Positions 1-10,098 are shown, numbered from the stretch's first letter. The stretch: DNA of 64,000 bases from Eutreptiella sp. 'Long Island Sound 2002' (GCA_964036045.1 OZ038381.1:150926352-150990351), one strand, 5' to 3'. Translations and numbers: made by a program. The notes: generated by a model not told the origin, from the sequence alone.

Positions 1-59
1 GGAACATCGACAGCAAGCAGTAAGCGATACCTGGACAGTAGATAACAAAGACTACTCCG

Positions 60-212
60 GATGAACAAGCAACACAGCACAGCACAACACAACACAACAC
101 AACACAACACAACACAACACAACACAACACAACACAACACATCACATCACATCACAACACAACACAACACGGCACAGCACAATAAAACACAACACAGCAC
201 AACACAACATGA
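60..212. repeat. ACAAC-type pentanucleotide microsatellite
   Basis: About 30 copies of a 5-base motif (ACAAC/AACAC), pure in the middle and interrupted toward the right by GGCAC, AGCAC and ATAAA variants. A long reading frame across it encodes only a Gln/His/Thr repeat and is not a gene. A longer, more diverged array of the same motif lies at 43,920-44,310. Confidence 0.9.
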
Positions 213-1245
213 CCTGAGTACTCCCCAGCTCTACCCATGGGCTGGGTGCCGGGTGCGAAGGGCCGGACGACAGGGCCCGGGCACTACCCTAGCGGCAGTG
301 TACTGGCAGTGTCGGGTGCGCGCACGCCCCAGTGCCAAGCACCATCCCCGGGGAGCCTGCGGCCCCTAGTACCGGCCCCCTCGGCCCTGGGAACGGTCAG
401 CGAGGCCTAGCGAGGACGGCTGACCCAGCCTCCCCCACCTCTCCCTCAGCCCCCCCCCCCCCCCTGCACACAGGGCCCTCTCTAGAGCTCTGGCATGCGC
501 CTCCCCCACGCTGAGCGCCCCGATTGACGCCCGCCCCACAGAAGGGCCCCACCGCACCCGAGCACGCGCCCACACACAGGGCCCTGTGCAGAGCCCTGGC
601 ATGCGCCCCCCAGCGCTCATGCCTCTGCCCCCCCTGCCGCCCTCCGCCCCCCCCCTCCCTGCCTGCGCCCCCGTCCCCATAGAGGGAAAGGACAGCAACG
701 CGGAGCCCCCCCCGCCGGGCCGGGGGGCAGACCACCAGGGGCGGGGAGAGGAGCCTGCCTCCCTGCGCCCGCCCGTCCTGATGCCCTTCAACAGGGCTGG
801 CCGGCAGCCTGAAGGCCCCATGGACTGGGGCTTTGGCGACGCGGCGAGACAGGTACGGGTATGGAGGGTGCGTTAGAGAGAAGTGTGCGAGAGTGGGGCC
901 CCCAGGCGACGGCGTGAGCCAGGGCCGGCATTTTTCTGTTTTGAATTGTTGTTCATGTTTTTCCTTTCGGTTTTTTGCGCAAGTGCCTGTAGAGGTGCAA
1001 GCCTCGTGCAGGAGCCTTCGGGCCTGTTAGCGCTTTTCCTTCGGGTTTATCCTTTTAATTGTTCATGGGCAGAGTGAGGAGAGCGGCACCACAGAGCCCT
1101 AGAGGCTTGTGGCCTGGTCACGTGCGGGGGGCCCAACCAAGACCCCCCGCGCCGCAACCCACCCCGCACCTAACCCTGCCGTTGACCAAGTAGGCTGCCA
1201 AACAAGCTGCCGGCTGGCGGCTGAAGAACGGAGTGAGAAAGGGGA
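213..1245. other. No recognisable gene; C-rich and G-rich low-complexity DNA
   Basis: This is the left flank of the giant hAT element. It has runs of C and G, some overlapping Pro/Gly/Arg-rich reading frames with no domain I recognise, and a short T-rich segment at 925-975. I see no promoter, RNA gene or coding signal that I can defend. Confidence 0.5.
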
Positions 1246-1253
1246 GGGGTCCC
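1246..1253. repeat. Left copy of 8-bp target-site duplication
   Basis: GGGGTCCC lies directly outside the left terminal repeat and is repeated in direct orientation at 27081-27088. The 8-mer is nearly palindromic. Read as an inverted repeat the two flanks would differ at two positions, while as a direct repeat they match exactly, which supports a duplication and not an extension of the terminal repeat. Confidence 0.82.
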
Positions 1254-1267
1254 CAGCTATGGGTATA
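1254..1267 (+). repeat. Left terminal inverted repeat of giant hAT element
   Basis: CAGCTATGGGTATA, matched perfectly by the reverse complement at 27067-27080. It begins CAG, as many hAT ends do. Inside it come three copies of AAGTCTG in tandem (about 1268-1290). Confidence 0.82.
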
Positions 1268-1800
1268 AAGTCTGAAGTCTGAAGTCTGATTTGGCATGTC
1301 GTGTTGCGGACCCACATTAGAGCACATCCAAGTAAAAGTCTGATACAAGTGCGCCCCCCCCCCCCCCACACACACAGGAACATGAGTTCAAGAAAATGGT
1401 TATACCAGTGCATACCCCCCCCCCCAAGACACATAGCAACTCCACAGGAAAATGAGGATAAAAGTGCAATACCCCACCCCCCACAAACACACAGGCACTT
1501 CACCTCGGGAAAATGGTGCGTTAGGGAAAATAGGTTGGAATGGAAAATGTGGACAAGGGAACACTAGAAAAAGTCTCATACAAGCCCACCCCCCCCAAAA
1601 CACACAACCATGCAGTTCAAGAAAATGATGGGTTGGGTTGGGGAAAAAAGGGGGTTTGAAAATCCGGAAAAGGCAATCTTGGGAACAATGTGGCACAAGT
1701 ACCCACCCCCCCCCCCCCCGCCCAAAAAAAAACCACATACCTCTTGAAAAATGGGGCGTTGGGGAAAATGTGGAAAAAGGGAAAACCAAGGGAAATGGGA
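1268..1800. repeat. Left subterminal repeats of giant hAT element
   Basis: Tandem (AAGTCTG)x3, then about six degenerate units of 50-100 bp. Each unit combines a TAAAAGTGC or ATACAAGTGC-like start, a C run of 8-15, an ACACACAGG or ACACATAG-like stretch, a TTCA box and AAGAAAATGG. The same units occur in inverted orientation at 26,715-26,990 near the right end. Such subterminal arrays are typical binding regions for hAT transposases. The minus-strand USP-hAT reading frame runs into this block without a stop as far as 1400. Confidence 0.7.
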
Positions 1801-4800
1801 AAACCGTACTGATGCTTGCTAATGTATGAATGGACCTGCAGAGAAGGAGAACATGGGGATTGGCACAGCAGGCATGCAAAAGCACAATACCACTGCAACC
1901 CCAACACTGCCATTCATCAATGAGTCCGTCCATGTCATCCACCGGCACTTGGGAACATGGTTGTGAGCTGCTGGGAGGTGCAGCAGAACGGGTAACACGA
2001 TCCGTTGGGGGGGGCCAGTCAGAGTCCATCTGGGCTAGCAAAGGCAACACCTGTTGCATAGCAAGTTCTCGGGCTTCTCCCCAGGTCTTGCTATTTGGCA
2101 CCTTCACACCCATGCTTGCCAAGCAATCACAGATGCGAGCGCGTGTCCAGTCACGCAATGTGCCTGACTTTGCAGCACATACCAACTTGGCCTGTGCACG
2201 GGCCAAGGCACGCTTTGGGTCGGACTTCCGTGGTGCCACTGCCTCCTCTTCACTGTTATTTTCAGCAGCCTTAGCTGCATCATCCACAACCTGCACCACT
2301 GCCTCACCACACGGTCTTGGATCCTTGACGAAGCACGTATGGCAAACCAGACATGTGTTGCACCAGATGCGCACAGACTGCCTGCACACTGCACAGTCCA
2401 TGCCCCTTCGGAAAGTGAAGAAGTCATGGTTGCCACCATGCTGAGCAGGACTACCATCTGGTTCGACCAAAGTGCCCTCAGTGTGCTCAGACGGGGCTTG
2501 TCGGTCAGCGCGTCTGCGTGTTGCGCCTTGACAAGCCAGTGGCACTTCCGACCCCCCAAAAGATGGCAAAATGTCACCATCGTCTGCCACTGCAGCCTCC
2601 CCTTCCAGGCACTGCAACATGGCCGCTTCCACTGATGTACGTGGATCAATGCGATGCGAAACCCTATGCCGGGGACGCACATCGAAGCGTGCATTGGCTG
2701 CCAGCTTGCTGGCTACCTCAACACCTTGCCCCTTCACCCACTGCCGCAAAGGTGGCAGATTACAATGCAAAGCCATGCACATGCTAAGGACATGTGTGTC
2801 CTCCATATCATGCATACTGTTGGTGAACCTCCCACGCAATGAAATGGCACGCTCAACAGCAGCCTCAGCAGGGCAATATGTGCGCAGCAATGCCAAAACA
2901 CGCCAAACATTCACCCATCGGACATGCTTCCGCTCCGGCGTCAAGGCCTCCCACATCCGGGACATGGGGGTCTTGGCGAAGGTGCGAACGACATGCTCCT
3001 TGAAGGATTCCCACTCTTCCAATGCACGAGCAGCATTAACATGCGCAGCTGCCATTTCAGCATGGTGTGTGCCCATGAACTGCTTCAGCAGATCCACTCC
3101 AAATGTGGCTCGATCAGCCGCTGGTAGAGCGAGCCAACGGCCGTGGTCAAGCAACACAGCACACTCAAGAACACCCCGGGGGTCAATGGTCCCCTGTCCC
3201 TCCCTGATGCCAGCAAGCAGTGTGTCTGTGACTGCCCGTGCCTCTGTGGCTGGAAAAGGGGGGCTGGTTGTGCACCTCTGGCCATCGGTATCAAACCGGA
3301 CCAATTCAACGCCATGCCATGCACCTGTCACAGTTTGCTCTTTGAATTGAGTCCACCCTGGCCCCTCCTCCCTCGCCACCTTTTCCACCCGTGCCTGTAA
3401 CATTTCGGTTGCCTTGGTCAAGTGGGCACCTGTTGGTGCATGCAACTGTGCAACGTTGTTGAAGCTGCGCGTACCGTGTAGTATGTCCCCATATACCACT
3501 GCCCATGACAGCAAACCTGCATCATGGCAATCCTCCCACACATCCTCCTCCTTGGTGGTGAGGTGCGTTTTGGAATCCAAATGCCTCGCCACCCATGGCA
3601 CATTGGCCAAGAACACCTCGGACCACCGGATACGGTGACTAGCAGGGATCAAATGCAACCCGCTGCGTGTATCTGGTCTGGTGTTCTCTTGGACACACCT
3701 CTCGAGGTCCTTCCACTGGCGCGCACCGTTGTACAATGCACGTTGGCGACCCACAGCTGCCAGGTAGTCACCATGCACTTGGCCGGCAGCCTCCAAGGCA
3801 AGGCCTAGCTTGCGCCGGACCACATGGCATGGCTCACCCAAGGGGGTTAGCAAGGACAGCCACTTCACAAGCATGGCAAACACATTGTGCTCCATTGCCG
3901 ACACATCAACAGCTTGCCTTGCAGTGGCACCACGCACATCAAGGTTAGAGGCACCATCCACCGCAAAAGCCACAACCTTCTGAGCCCACCAGGCACGATC
4001 AGGCATCCAGGACAGCAGCACTGCCTCCACCTGTGCCGTCACCTCTTGTGCCTCCCCTGAAGCCACATCCACCACACCAAGGAACACCTCACACATTCCC
4101 TCCGGCCCAGTGCCTGGAAAGAGGAGCAGGATGGCATACTCATTGATGCGATGCCGTTGCCGGTCAGATCCATCCAACAACAAGGCAATGAACAATGCCC
4201 TTTGCAAGGTCTCTGACACACCATCTTGCATGGCGCCATGCATTGCGACCATGGCCTTCTCAACTATCCATCGCCGAGAGGCATGATGGCCCGGTTCGGA
4301 GGTCAACGCACAATGCAGAAGAATGCGTTCACTGATTGCACGGATGGATGTGCACATGCGGAGGCCAATGTACACCTCCACCAAGCGTGACAAAATGGCT
4401 GCCACCGCATCGCTCATAGGTACACCGAGGTCCATGCCCTCACCCCTAATGAACACAGTGCTCCTCTCTGCCACATTGACTGCACATGCAGATGCACTGG
4501 GGCACAGTGCCCGAAAACGTTCTGCACAATGCACCCGGAAACTCTCCTCGGCGGCCAAGTGGTGGCGGCTAGAATTATCAATTTTCTTGCGGCTGCTGGT
4601 CGTGCCACGTGACACACCAAGGTGACCCTCCAGGACATCTTTACGCCATCCCTTTGGTGTAGCGATCATCATACGCATGCCCATGCCATATGTTCCATTC
4701 ACCAAGGCTGTAGTAGCCTTCGGTGGCCGCTTCACCCCAAGACAATCCGTTTCAACAGCCCATGAACAACATATGCACATTACACCCCCTTGAACAGTGA

Positions 4801-6472
4801 ACTGCAACTGCCAATGCTCATCCACAAACGCTTGCAGTGTCTTTGGCCCTGCTGTCTGTTGCTTGGGGGCTGCCCCCATCATCACAGAAAAAGCATTGCT
4901 CCCCGTTGCTGCCAGTGCAGCAGATCGGGCTCTATCCTGTTCTATGGACTCGGAAACAGACCGGTGCGACATGCCCTGACCTGCATGCCTCTCATCCCAC
5001 TCCTTCTCATGACGTGCCCGGAGATGAGCCTGGTGGGCTTGCACACGGACCTGCAGATGCTGTTTCACCCGTATCCTTTGCTTTTGTACAAGCTTTGCCA
5101 CAGCTTCAATAAACTCGGTGGTGGGCTGCACATCCCCCACATGTGTGGTATATCCGGGGTCACCCGTTGGTAGCGCCATAGCTGGCAACTGGGTGTTACT
5201 TGGCACGCTCGGGGCATGCCTGTTGACAGTTGGTGTTGCAAACTCTGAGGGGGAGGGTTGTGCGTCCCCAATGTGGTTGGTAGACTCAGGGTCACCTGTT
5301 GCCAGCGCCATGGCTTGCAACAGGGTGTTACTTGGCATGCTCCGGACATGCCTGTCGACAGTTGTTGCTGCAGACTGAGAGGGGCCATCACGTACACCAC
5401 GATTGCTTTGTGAACCGCCCTGTGACAGACCCACCATCTCCGTGGGAGTACGCTCATACAATAGGAATGTCACCTTTCGTGAAGTGGCTGGGGGCCTTCC
5501 CTTGGTCACTGACGCATCATCACACAACCACCACACATCGCGAACTAAAATGTGAGCAATAAAGTGCCCTTGCTCCCTAGTTGGTCCAACATGTAGCACC
5601 ATGGCCCGCAGGGACCAATGGTACCCATTGATATCCACAAACTCATGATCCACCGTCAAGCTATGAAGCTGTTGATTGTGGACATGGAGTGGAGCCCACT
5701 TGTTGAACACTAGTGACGATAGTACAATGGCCTCCTGGAGATCCCCCCCACAGCCACATGGGGGGGCGTTTGAAGGGCGGCCCAACGAACGGCCCCTCAT
5801 TCCCTCCCTCATTCGCACCCGCACGCTCTGGCCCTGGTTAGTAACATGCAACACTGGGGCGGGCATTCCCAACTCACCTCCAGCCTGGTGGACTTTCACG
5901 TCACACACTGGGCACCGCTGCCACCATTGCTCATGAGACAAGCAGTTAGATAGAGAACGAACACCAGCACGAACCAGTTTCGGTACCATGTGCTTCCAAC
6001 ACTCAGCCATCTCGGACTGCTGCATCCACTCAAACTTGGGAGCCCTCCTGACACATTGACACCGACCACTACACTGGCACACAGTAACAGTTGGCTGTCC
6101 CTCATCCGCCAACAGGCGTGCAACGGCACGTGGACGGTACACAGCACCTGTCATACCTGCCACAATGTCACCCCAACGTGTAGCCCACACCGCAACATCA
6201 TCTGGGCACTCATCATGGAAGGACTCCTGTCCCCCAGAGGCTAGCAGGAGGCATTGCAACGTTGTACCAAGCCAACACCAACTGTGACTTGGGGGGTTCG
6301 CCATGCCACATGGCCGTTGCCATGCTCCACCTTGCGGACCGCCACTAACCTGCAGGCAGGCGGAGAGCATGTTGCTGCAAGAACTTGCGGTGCAAAGGAG
6401 GCAAACTCTGCCATTCTCCACGGCCGTAAAGCACCACCAATCGCCTATCCCCTTTCCATGGGCAAGTAGCAT
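1400..6472 (-). CDS. USP-like deubiquitinase domain fused to hAT transposase
   Basis: 1690-codon ORF with ATG at 6470-6472. Residues about 60-343 look like a ubiquitin-specific protease. There is a Cys box around C66 (SWCWLGTTLQC), Cys pairs at about 132-140 and 187-190 (CQCSGRCQC, CPVC) that could form the zinc finger, and a His box YHWSLRAMVLH...GHFIAH (H303) followed by CDDASV (D318/D319) and FLLYER. Residues about 545-1245 look like an hAT transposase of the ZNF862/ZMYM-like type: LLLDGSD (D767), AFAVDGASN (D839), a degenerate HxxxRKL segment (883-889), and a C-terminal dimerisation motif PAEAAVERAISLRGRF (1201-1216) then NSM. A C4 cluster (CAVC...CNTC.VCHTC) is at 1360-1380. After about residue 1520 the frame reads through low-complexity subterminal repeat DNA to a TAA, so the true C-terminus is uncertain. 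The same frame is open upstream to 6697 across a TAG at 6494-6496. The catalytic assignments come from motif matching by eye. Confidence 0.78.
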   Translation of the reverse strand: MLLAHGKGIGDWWCFTAVENGRVCLLCTASSCSNMLSACLQVSGGPQGGAWQRPCGMANPPSHSWCWLGTTLQCLLLASGGQESFHDECPDDVAVWATRWGDIVAGMTGAVYRPRAVARLLADEGQPTVTVCQCSGRCQCVRRAPKFEWMQQSEMAECWKHMVPKLVRAGVRSLSNCLSHEQWWQRCPVCDVKVHQAGGELGMPAPVLHVTNQGQSVRVRMREGMRGRSLGRPSNAPPCGCGGDLQEAIVLSSLVFNKWAPLHVHNQQLHSLTVDHEFVDINGYHWSLRAMVLHVGPTREQGHFIAHILVRDVWWLCDDASVTKGRPPATSRKVTFLLYERTPTEMVGLSQGGSQSNRGVRDGPSQSAATTVDRHVRSMPSNTLLQAMALATGDPESTNHIGDAQPSPSEFATPTVNRHAPSVPSNTQLPAMALPTGDPGYTTHVGDVQPTTEFIEAVAKLVQKQRIRVKQHLQVRVQAHQAHLRARHEKEWDERHAGQGMSHRSVSESIEQDRARSAALAATGSNAFSVMMGAAPKQQTAGPKTLQAFVDEHWQLQFTVQGGVMCICCSWAVETDCLGVKRPPKATTALVNGTYGMGMRMMIATPKGWRKDVLEGHLGVSRGTTSSRKKIDNSSRHHLAAEESFRVHCAERFRALCPSASACAVNVAERSTVFIRGEGMDLGVPMSDAVAAILSRLVEVYIGLRMCTSIRAISERILLHCALTSEPGHHASRRWIVEKAMVAMHGAMQDGVSETLQRALFIALLLDGSDRQRHRINEYAILLLFPGTGPEGMCEVFLGVVDVASGEAQEVTAQVEAVLLSWMPDRAWWAQKVVAFAVDGASNLDVRGATARQAVDVSAMEHNVFAMLVKWLSLLTPLGEPCHVVRRKLGLALEAAGQVHGDYLAAVGRQRALYNGARQWKDLERCVQENTRPDTRSGLHLIPASHRIRWSEVFLANVPWVARHLDSKTHLTTKEEDVWEDCHDAGLLSWAVVYGDILHGTRSFNNVAQLHAPTGAHLTKATEMLQARVEKVAREEGPGWTQFKEQTVTGAWHGVELVRFDTDGQRCTTSPPFPATEARAVTDTLLAGIREGQGTIDPRGVLECAVLLDHGRWLALPAADRATFGVDLLKQFMGTHHAEMAAAHVNAARALEEWESFKEHVVRTFAKTPMSRMWEALTPERKHVRWVNVWRVLALLRTYCPAEAAVERAISLRGRFTNSMHDMEDTHVLSMCMALHCNLPPLRQWVKGQGVEVASKLAANARFDVRPRHRVSHRIDPRTSVEAAMLQCLEGEAAVADDGDILPSFGGSEVPLACQGATRRRADRQAPSEHTEGTLVEPDGSPAQHGGNHDFFTFRRGMDCAVCRQSVRIWCNTCLVCHTCFVKDPRPCGEAVVQVVDDAAKAAENNSEEEAVAPRKSDPKRALARAQAKLVCAAKSGTLRDWTRARICDCLASMGVKVPNSKTWGEARELAMQQVLPLLAQMDSDWPPPTDRVTRSAAPPSSSQPCSQVPVDDMDGLIDEWQCWGCSGIVLLHACCANPHVLLLCRSIHTLASISTVFPFPLVFPFSTFSPTPHFSRGMWFFFGRGGGGWVLVPHCSQDCLFRIFKPPFFPNPTHHFLELHGCVFWGGWACMRLFLVFPCPHFPFQPIFPNAPFSRGEVPVCLWGVGYCTFILIFLWSCYVSWGGGYALV

Positions 6473-9338
6473 GCCATGCCCCAGTGCGGACCACTACAGG
6501 TTGCCTATCGACACGGTACCTATGCCCCGGACGGCTAATGCCATCTGGGCATTGCCTTCTCCCTGGTTTGCCATGCGGACCACTGCCAACGCCTCCCTCT
6601 TCCACCCAGATCTCACCACCCACGTGCCGCCCCGTGGAGAACACTGCTGACCATGGGGTACTATCAAAACGATGTTGATGGGGAGCTGTCGTCTCATTGC
6701 ATGACAGCTGTATTGTAGTCCATGTGAACCACTTTGGTACCAGCTTCCTTGCTATGCGGTTCACCATCATCACAAGGGGGCCATGCTCCTGTGTCCCTTG
6801 CACAAGCCGCGACCGGCGACAATCCCCTTTCGCTGTATGTCCTTTGCTCCCACCGACACCCAACTGCAACCTTCGCAAGGAGAACTGCCCTAACGTCTCT
6901 CTAGTGTACAGCAGTGTCCCCATTATGCCATGCAAGACACACAAAGGTGCTACCTGCAACGAGCGGTCGTAGCTGGCGCCCCGGTAATGTCCTCCCGGCC
7001 GGAGCCCATCACGTTCGGCCTCACCAACGACGATCACGCATGCTTGTTCACAAGCTTCCTCCATCTCCTGGATTGTATGGTACACTTTGGCTTCTCCCAT
7101 ACCCGGACTCCAAGCTGCAGCAGACGTCACAGCAGTGTCCGGGCCAAACCTTGAATCCATTATTTTGTGTGTGTTTGTACGCAACAACACAACCTTCCCA
7201 TCGATGTGGTGGGCGAGATGTCGAAAATGGTCGGGCCTTCCCCCCAAGGGCTTCCCTTCCCAATTATTCTCTTCCAGGGCCCTACAAACACTTAGAGCAC
7301 TCTCCTTAACCTCTATCCCACACCGTTCCTTGTACATTGTGGTTGCCTGGACTCGGAGGTCCACTCCAGTTAAGGGGGTCTCACTGCGGAGCGCATGGAG
7401 GCTGAGGGCAGTTGCATAAAAAAAACATGCACCGGCGACATACTCATCACGTGCCAACCGTAACTTCAGTTGCCGGATGGTAGGCAGCTCCCTACCGGCA
7501 GGAGCCTTGATTTTATCCACCTCAACCTTCTGGTTAGGATTGTCACAGCCAATTGCTGCGGCCCCATCCGCCCCTAGCCGCACACGCTTTGCAGCAGGCA
7601 TGGGGTTGGGATCCCTGGGCATTGCTTTCTTGCCTGAGGGGGGGCTGTTACATGGCTCCGAGCCATCTGTGCTGGACTGACTAGGTGCCACGACAGTGCA
7701 TGCCGTCCCCATACTGCTATCCATATTTGGGGATGACATTTCACTATCTTGCCCACTCAATGAAACTTGTGGTGGGCGCAGTGCTAGGGGCACAGGGGAT
7801 CCCTGATCAGAGAGTGACTCAGCACCGCAACCGGGGTGTGGCGTGAGGCATTCTTCTGCAGCACCTGGCCCTATGTTCTCCATTACCTCTCCGCCCTGGT
7901 TCTCATCGTCAGCATGCACACCACCTGCAACTTCAGGTGCACCTGGGGGTCCACATCGCAGCGCACAGGCTGGGAGGTTGGACGCACTTGGATCACCTCT
8001 GCGGGGATCCTGGTCAGCAGTCATAGGAGTTGAGGCGGGGGGGGGGGGGGGGGTGGGGGGGGGTTGCTGTGCTTCACCAAGGGTGCCAGTTGTGCCTATG
8101 GCCTCCTTTGTGCCCCCTTCCAGGTGCATAGCACATGCATCGTTGGGTGTACCGTTGTCATCAGGGACACCGACAGATGCATCTTGGGATCGGAGTCGCA
8201 GCGCACAGGCTGGGACGTCGGACTGGCTTGGATCACCTCTGGGGGGATCCTGGTGAGGTGTCGGGGGTCCTGGGGGGGGGGGGGGTTGCACCCCAGCCTC
8301 TGCCATGGCTTCCAATAGAAGCACCATGGCCTCCTCCCCTGCATCATCTGTCCATGCATTATTCACCACACGGACACCAGCATGGAGGTATCCCAAGTGG
8401 TTGCGGGGTACCTCGGGGCTGAAAGGGGTGCACCTCAGTATCACATCGCTACTCTCTTGCACGGGAATCCGCATGGACTCTGCAAAGTGGCGTCCCACCG
8501 TATAGGCAGCCACCAGGCTCTCCTCTGACAGGGGCTTCCGCCGTTGCTCCCCCAAGCCTTGCATCGCAATGCGGACACACCGGGCAATGCCATGGCACGT
8601 TGTCATCAGTGCTTGGTCGAACTGTTGCTGTCTCCTCAGCTTCACCGTCATAGGTGCTGGATTGGGTGGGACGCTGGGTTGAGGTCCGGGACTGCAAGTG
8701 GACGTTGAGCTTTCGGGCAACAGGGAGCTCCGTCGACTACCCCCAGATCCAGGGGTCCCCTGGCTAGTGGGACCTGTGCCACCGGCTGGCGCTGCCACTC
8801 TGTGTCGACCACCCCCGGATCCTGGGGTCCCCTGTGCTTTCGATCCCTCCCCGTTGGCCGGCAACAGTGAGTTCCGGCGGCTCGCAGGTGCCACCAAATC
8901 ACTTGTGAATGGCCGTGCTGCACTTGCTGCCTGTGGCCAAAAGTACTGCATTGTGCCCAAGGGTACTCTCCGTACTTTCTCCACATACATCCTCTCCACA
9001 GTGGGTGTGGGGTACTTGGTCTCCCCTCTCCAGAAAGGCCATGAGTCCACAAGTGGCAAGGCATACACAATGTCATTCCATGCCTCTAGCCAAGCAACTT
9101 TGCTAACGCTCATGGGGTGTCCAGCAATGGCCCCTCGTCGACTCCCCACTTTCCCACGGTCTTGCTCATACTTTTTTATCCGGTCCCAGAGGTCTGAGGC
9201 TACCTTATGGTACTCCACAACAGCACCTCCATCCTCCCGCGTGCACTTTGGACTGCCCTCTTGGCTGTACATCAGGCGGCACAGTGCTGCAAGTCCAAGG
9301 GTATGGACGACATCAGGGGAACATGTCGCCATGTGCAT
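6345..9338 (-). CDS. Large protein with OTU-like cysteine protease domain
   Basis: The open frame is 6345-9344 with the first ATG at 9336-9338, about 997 residues. The N-terminal third is globular (WDRIKKYEQDRGK, AWNDIVYALPLVDSWPFWRGE). The middle is Pro/Ser/Gly-rich with tandem-like segments (TPHQDPPRGDPSQSD, SNLPACALR). Near residue 640 the sequence YVAGACFFYATALSLH resembles the OTU catalytic block (normally DGNCLFRA). Near residue 786 GGHYRGASYD resembles the OTU catalytic His block. OTU proteases cleave ubiquitin or ubiquitin-like chains. The usual Asp in front of the Cys block is not obvious. Coding character seems to continue upstream of 9344 across a TGA at 9384-9386 (segment APPEREAIYYRKLAMHM), so the 5' end may be broken or lie in another exon. 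The 3' end overlaps the USP-hAT ORF by 128 nt in a different frame, and both may belong to one gene with a lesion near 6680. Confidence 0.55.
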   Translation of the reverse strand: MHMATCSPDVVHTLGLAALCRLMYSQEGSPKCTREDGGAVVEYHKVASDLWDRIKKYEQDRGKVGSRRGAIAGHPMSVSKVAWLEAWNDIVYALPLVDSWPFWRGETKYPTPTVERMYVEKVRRVPLGTMQYFWPQAASAARPFTSDLVAPASRRNSLLPANGEGSKAQGTPGSGGGRHRVAAPAGGTGPTSQGTPGSGGSRRSSLLPESSTSTCSPGPQPSVPPNPAPMTVKLRRQQQFDQALMTTCHGIARCVRIAMQGLGEQRRKPLSEESLVAAYTVGRHFAESMRIPVQESSDVILRCTPFSPEVPRNHLGYLHAGVRVVNNAWTDDAGEEAMVLLLEAMAEAGVQPPPPPGPPTPHQDPPRGDPSQSDVPACALRLRSQDASVGVPDDNGTPNDACAMHLEGGTKEAIGTTGTLGEAQQPPPTPPPPPASTPMTADQDPRRGDPSASNLPACALRCGPPGAPEVAGGVHADDENQGGEVMENIGPGAAEECLTPHPGCGAESLSDQGSPVPLALRPPQVSLSGQDSEMSSPNMDSSMGTACTVVAPSQSSTDGSEPCNSPPSGKKAMPRDPNPMPAAKRVRLGADGAAAIGCDNPNQKVEVDKIKAPAGRELPTIRQLKLRLARDEYVAGACFFYATALSLHALRSETPLTGVDLRVQATTMYKERCGIEVKESALSVCRALEENNWEGKPLGGRPDHFRHLAHHIDGKVVLLRTNTHKIMDSRFGPDTAVTSAAAWSPGMGEAKVYHTIQEMEEACEQACVIVVGEAERDGLRPGGHYRGASYDRSLQVAPLCVLHGIMGTLLYTRETLGQFSLRRLQLGVGGSKGHTAKGDCRRSRLVQGTQEHGPLVMMVNRIARKLVPKWFTWTTIQLSCNETTAPHQHRFDSTPWSAVFSTGRHVGGEIWVEEGGVGSGPHGKPGRRQCPDGISRPGHRYRVDRQPVVVRTGAWHATCPWKGDRRLVVLYGRGEWQSLPPLHRKFLQQHALRLPAG

Positions 9339-9386
9339 TGCCAACTTCCTGTAATAGATGGCCTCCCGTTCTGGTGGGGCATGTCA

Positions 9387-9683
9387 CCCTGCCTCGCCGA
9401 GGGCTACACGGAATCCCATTTTCATCTGGGCAGCTTCCATGGTGTCCCATGGGGGCCATTCAGGATGCTGGGCCATTTGTAGGAGGCTGCCTCACAACGG
9501 TTAAAGGTTGTGGCCTCTTGCGTGCTCCACAAGGTGCAGTTCGATGGGCACTTGTTGGTGACCACAACTCAGGAGGACAATCTGGTCCCGGACCCCGATA
9601 CTCGAAGTGGTAGGCTGCTTCCTCCTTGGGTTCCTGCGCGGGCCCACTTGATGCCACCGCGTGGTATGAACGTAGACCCTGGT
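9387..9683. other. Possible degraded 5' coding extension of the OTU-like gene
   Basis: On the minus strand, short open segments with protein-like composition (for example WDTMEAAQMKMGFRVALGEAG) lead into the OTU-like ORF but are split by TGA codons and a frame change. I cannot define a complete gene here. Confidence 0.3.
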
Positions 9684-10098
9684 CGAGGCGCAACGGCCGG
9701 GGACCAAGGGCAGACTTCTGCGCCTCAAGGGCTAGCAGTAGCTGGGTAGGGGTGAGGGATGGACAATGACCGAGGTCGAGGCGCGGCGGCCAAGGACCAA
9801 GGACGAAGTCCTGCGGCTCGGCGGCCTGCAGTGGTTGTGGTGGGGTATGGACGAGGACCGAGGTCGAGGCGCGGCGGCCAAGGACCAATGGCCAACTCCT
9901 GCGGCTCGGTGGCCTGCAGTGTGTGGGTGGGGGGACGGCTAATGACCGTGGTCGCGGCGCTGTGGCCAGGGACCAAGGGCCAACTTCTGTGGGTCAAGGG
10001 CCAGCAGTAGGTGGGCTGGGGGATGCGGGATGCCCCTCGTTGAGGCGCTGCGGCCAGAGACCGAGGGGCAACTCCTGCAGCTCAGAGGCTAGCACAGG
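9684..10098. repeat. 88-bp GC-rich minisatellite, left block
   Basis: Four to five copies of a unit containing CGAGGCGC(G/T)GCGGCC, AGGGACCAAGG, CTCCTGCGGCTC and GGCCTGCAGT. Unit starts at 9684, 9777, 9865, 9953 and 10041 give spacings of 93, 88, 88 and 88. The same unit recurs at 21511-21766, on the far side of the large satellite and the helicase. Confidence 0.8.

Noticed and set aside
61-369. 102-codon Gln/His/Thr repeat protein
   Set aside because: Simple translation of a pentanucleotide microsatellite.
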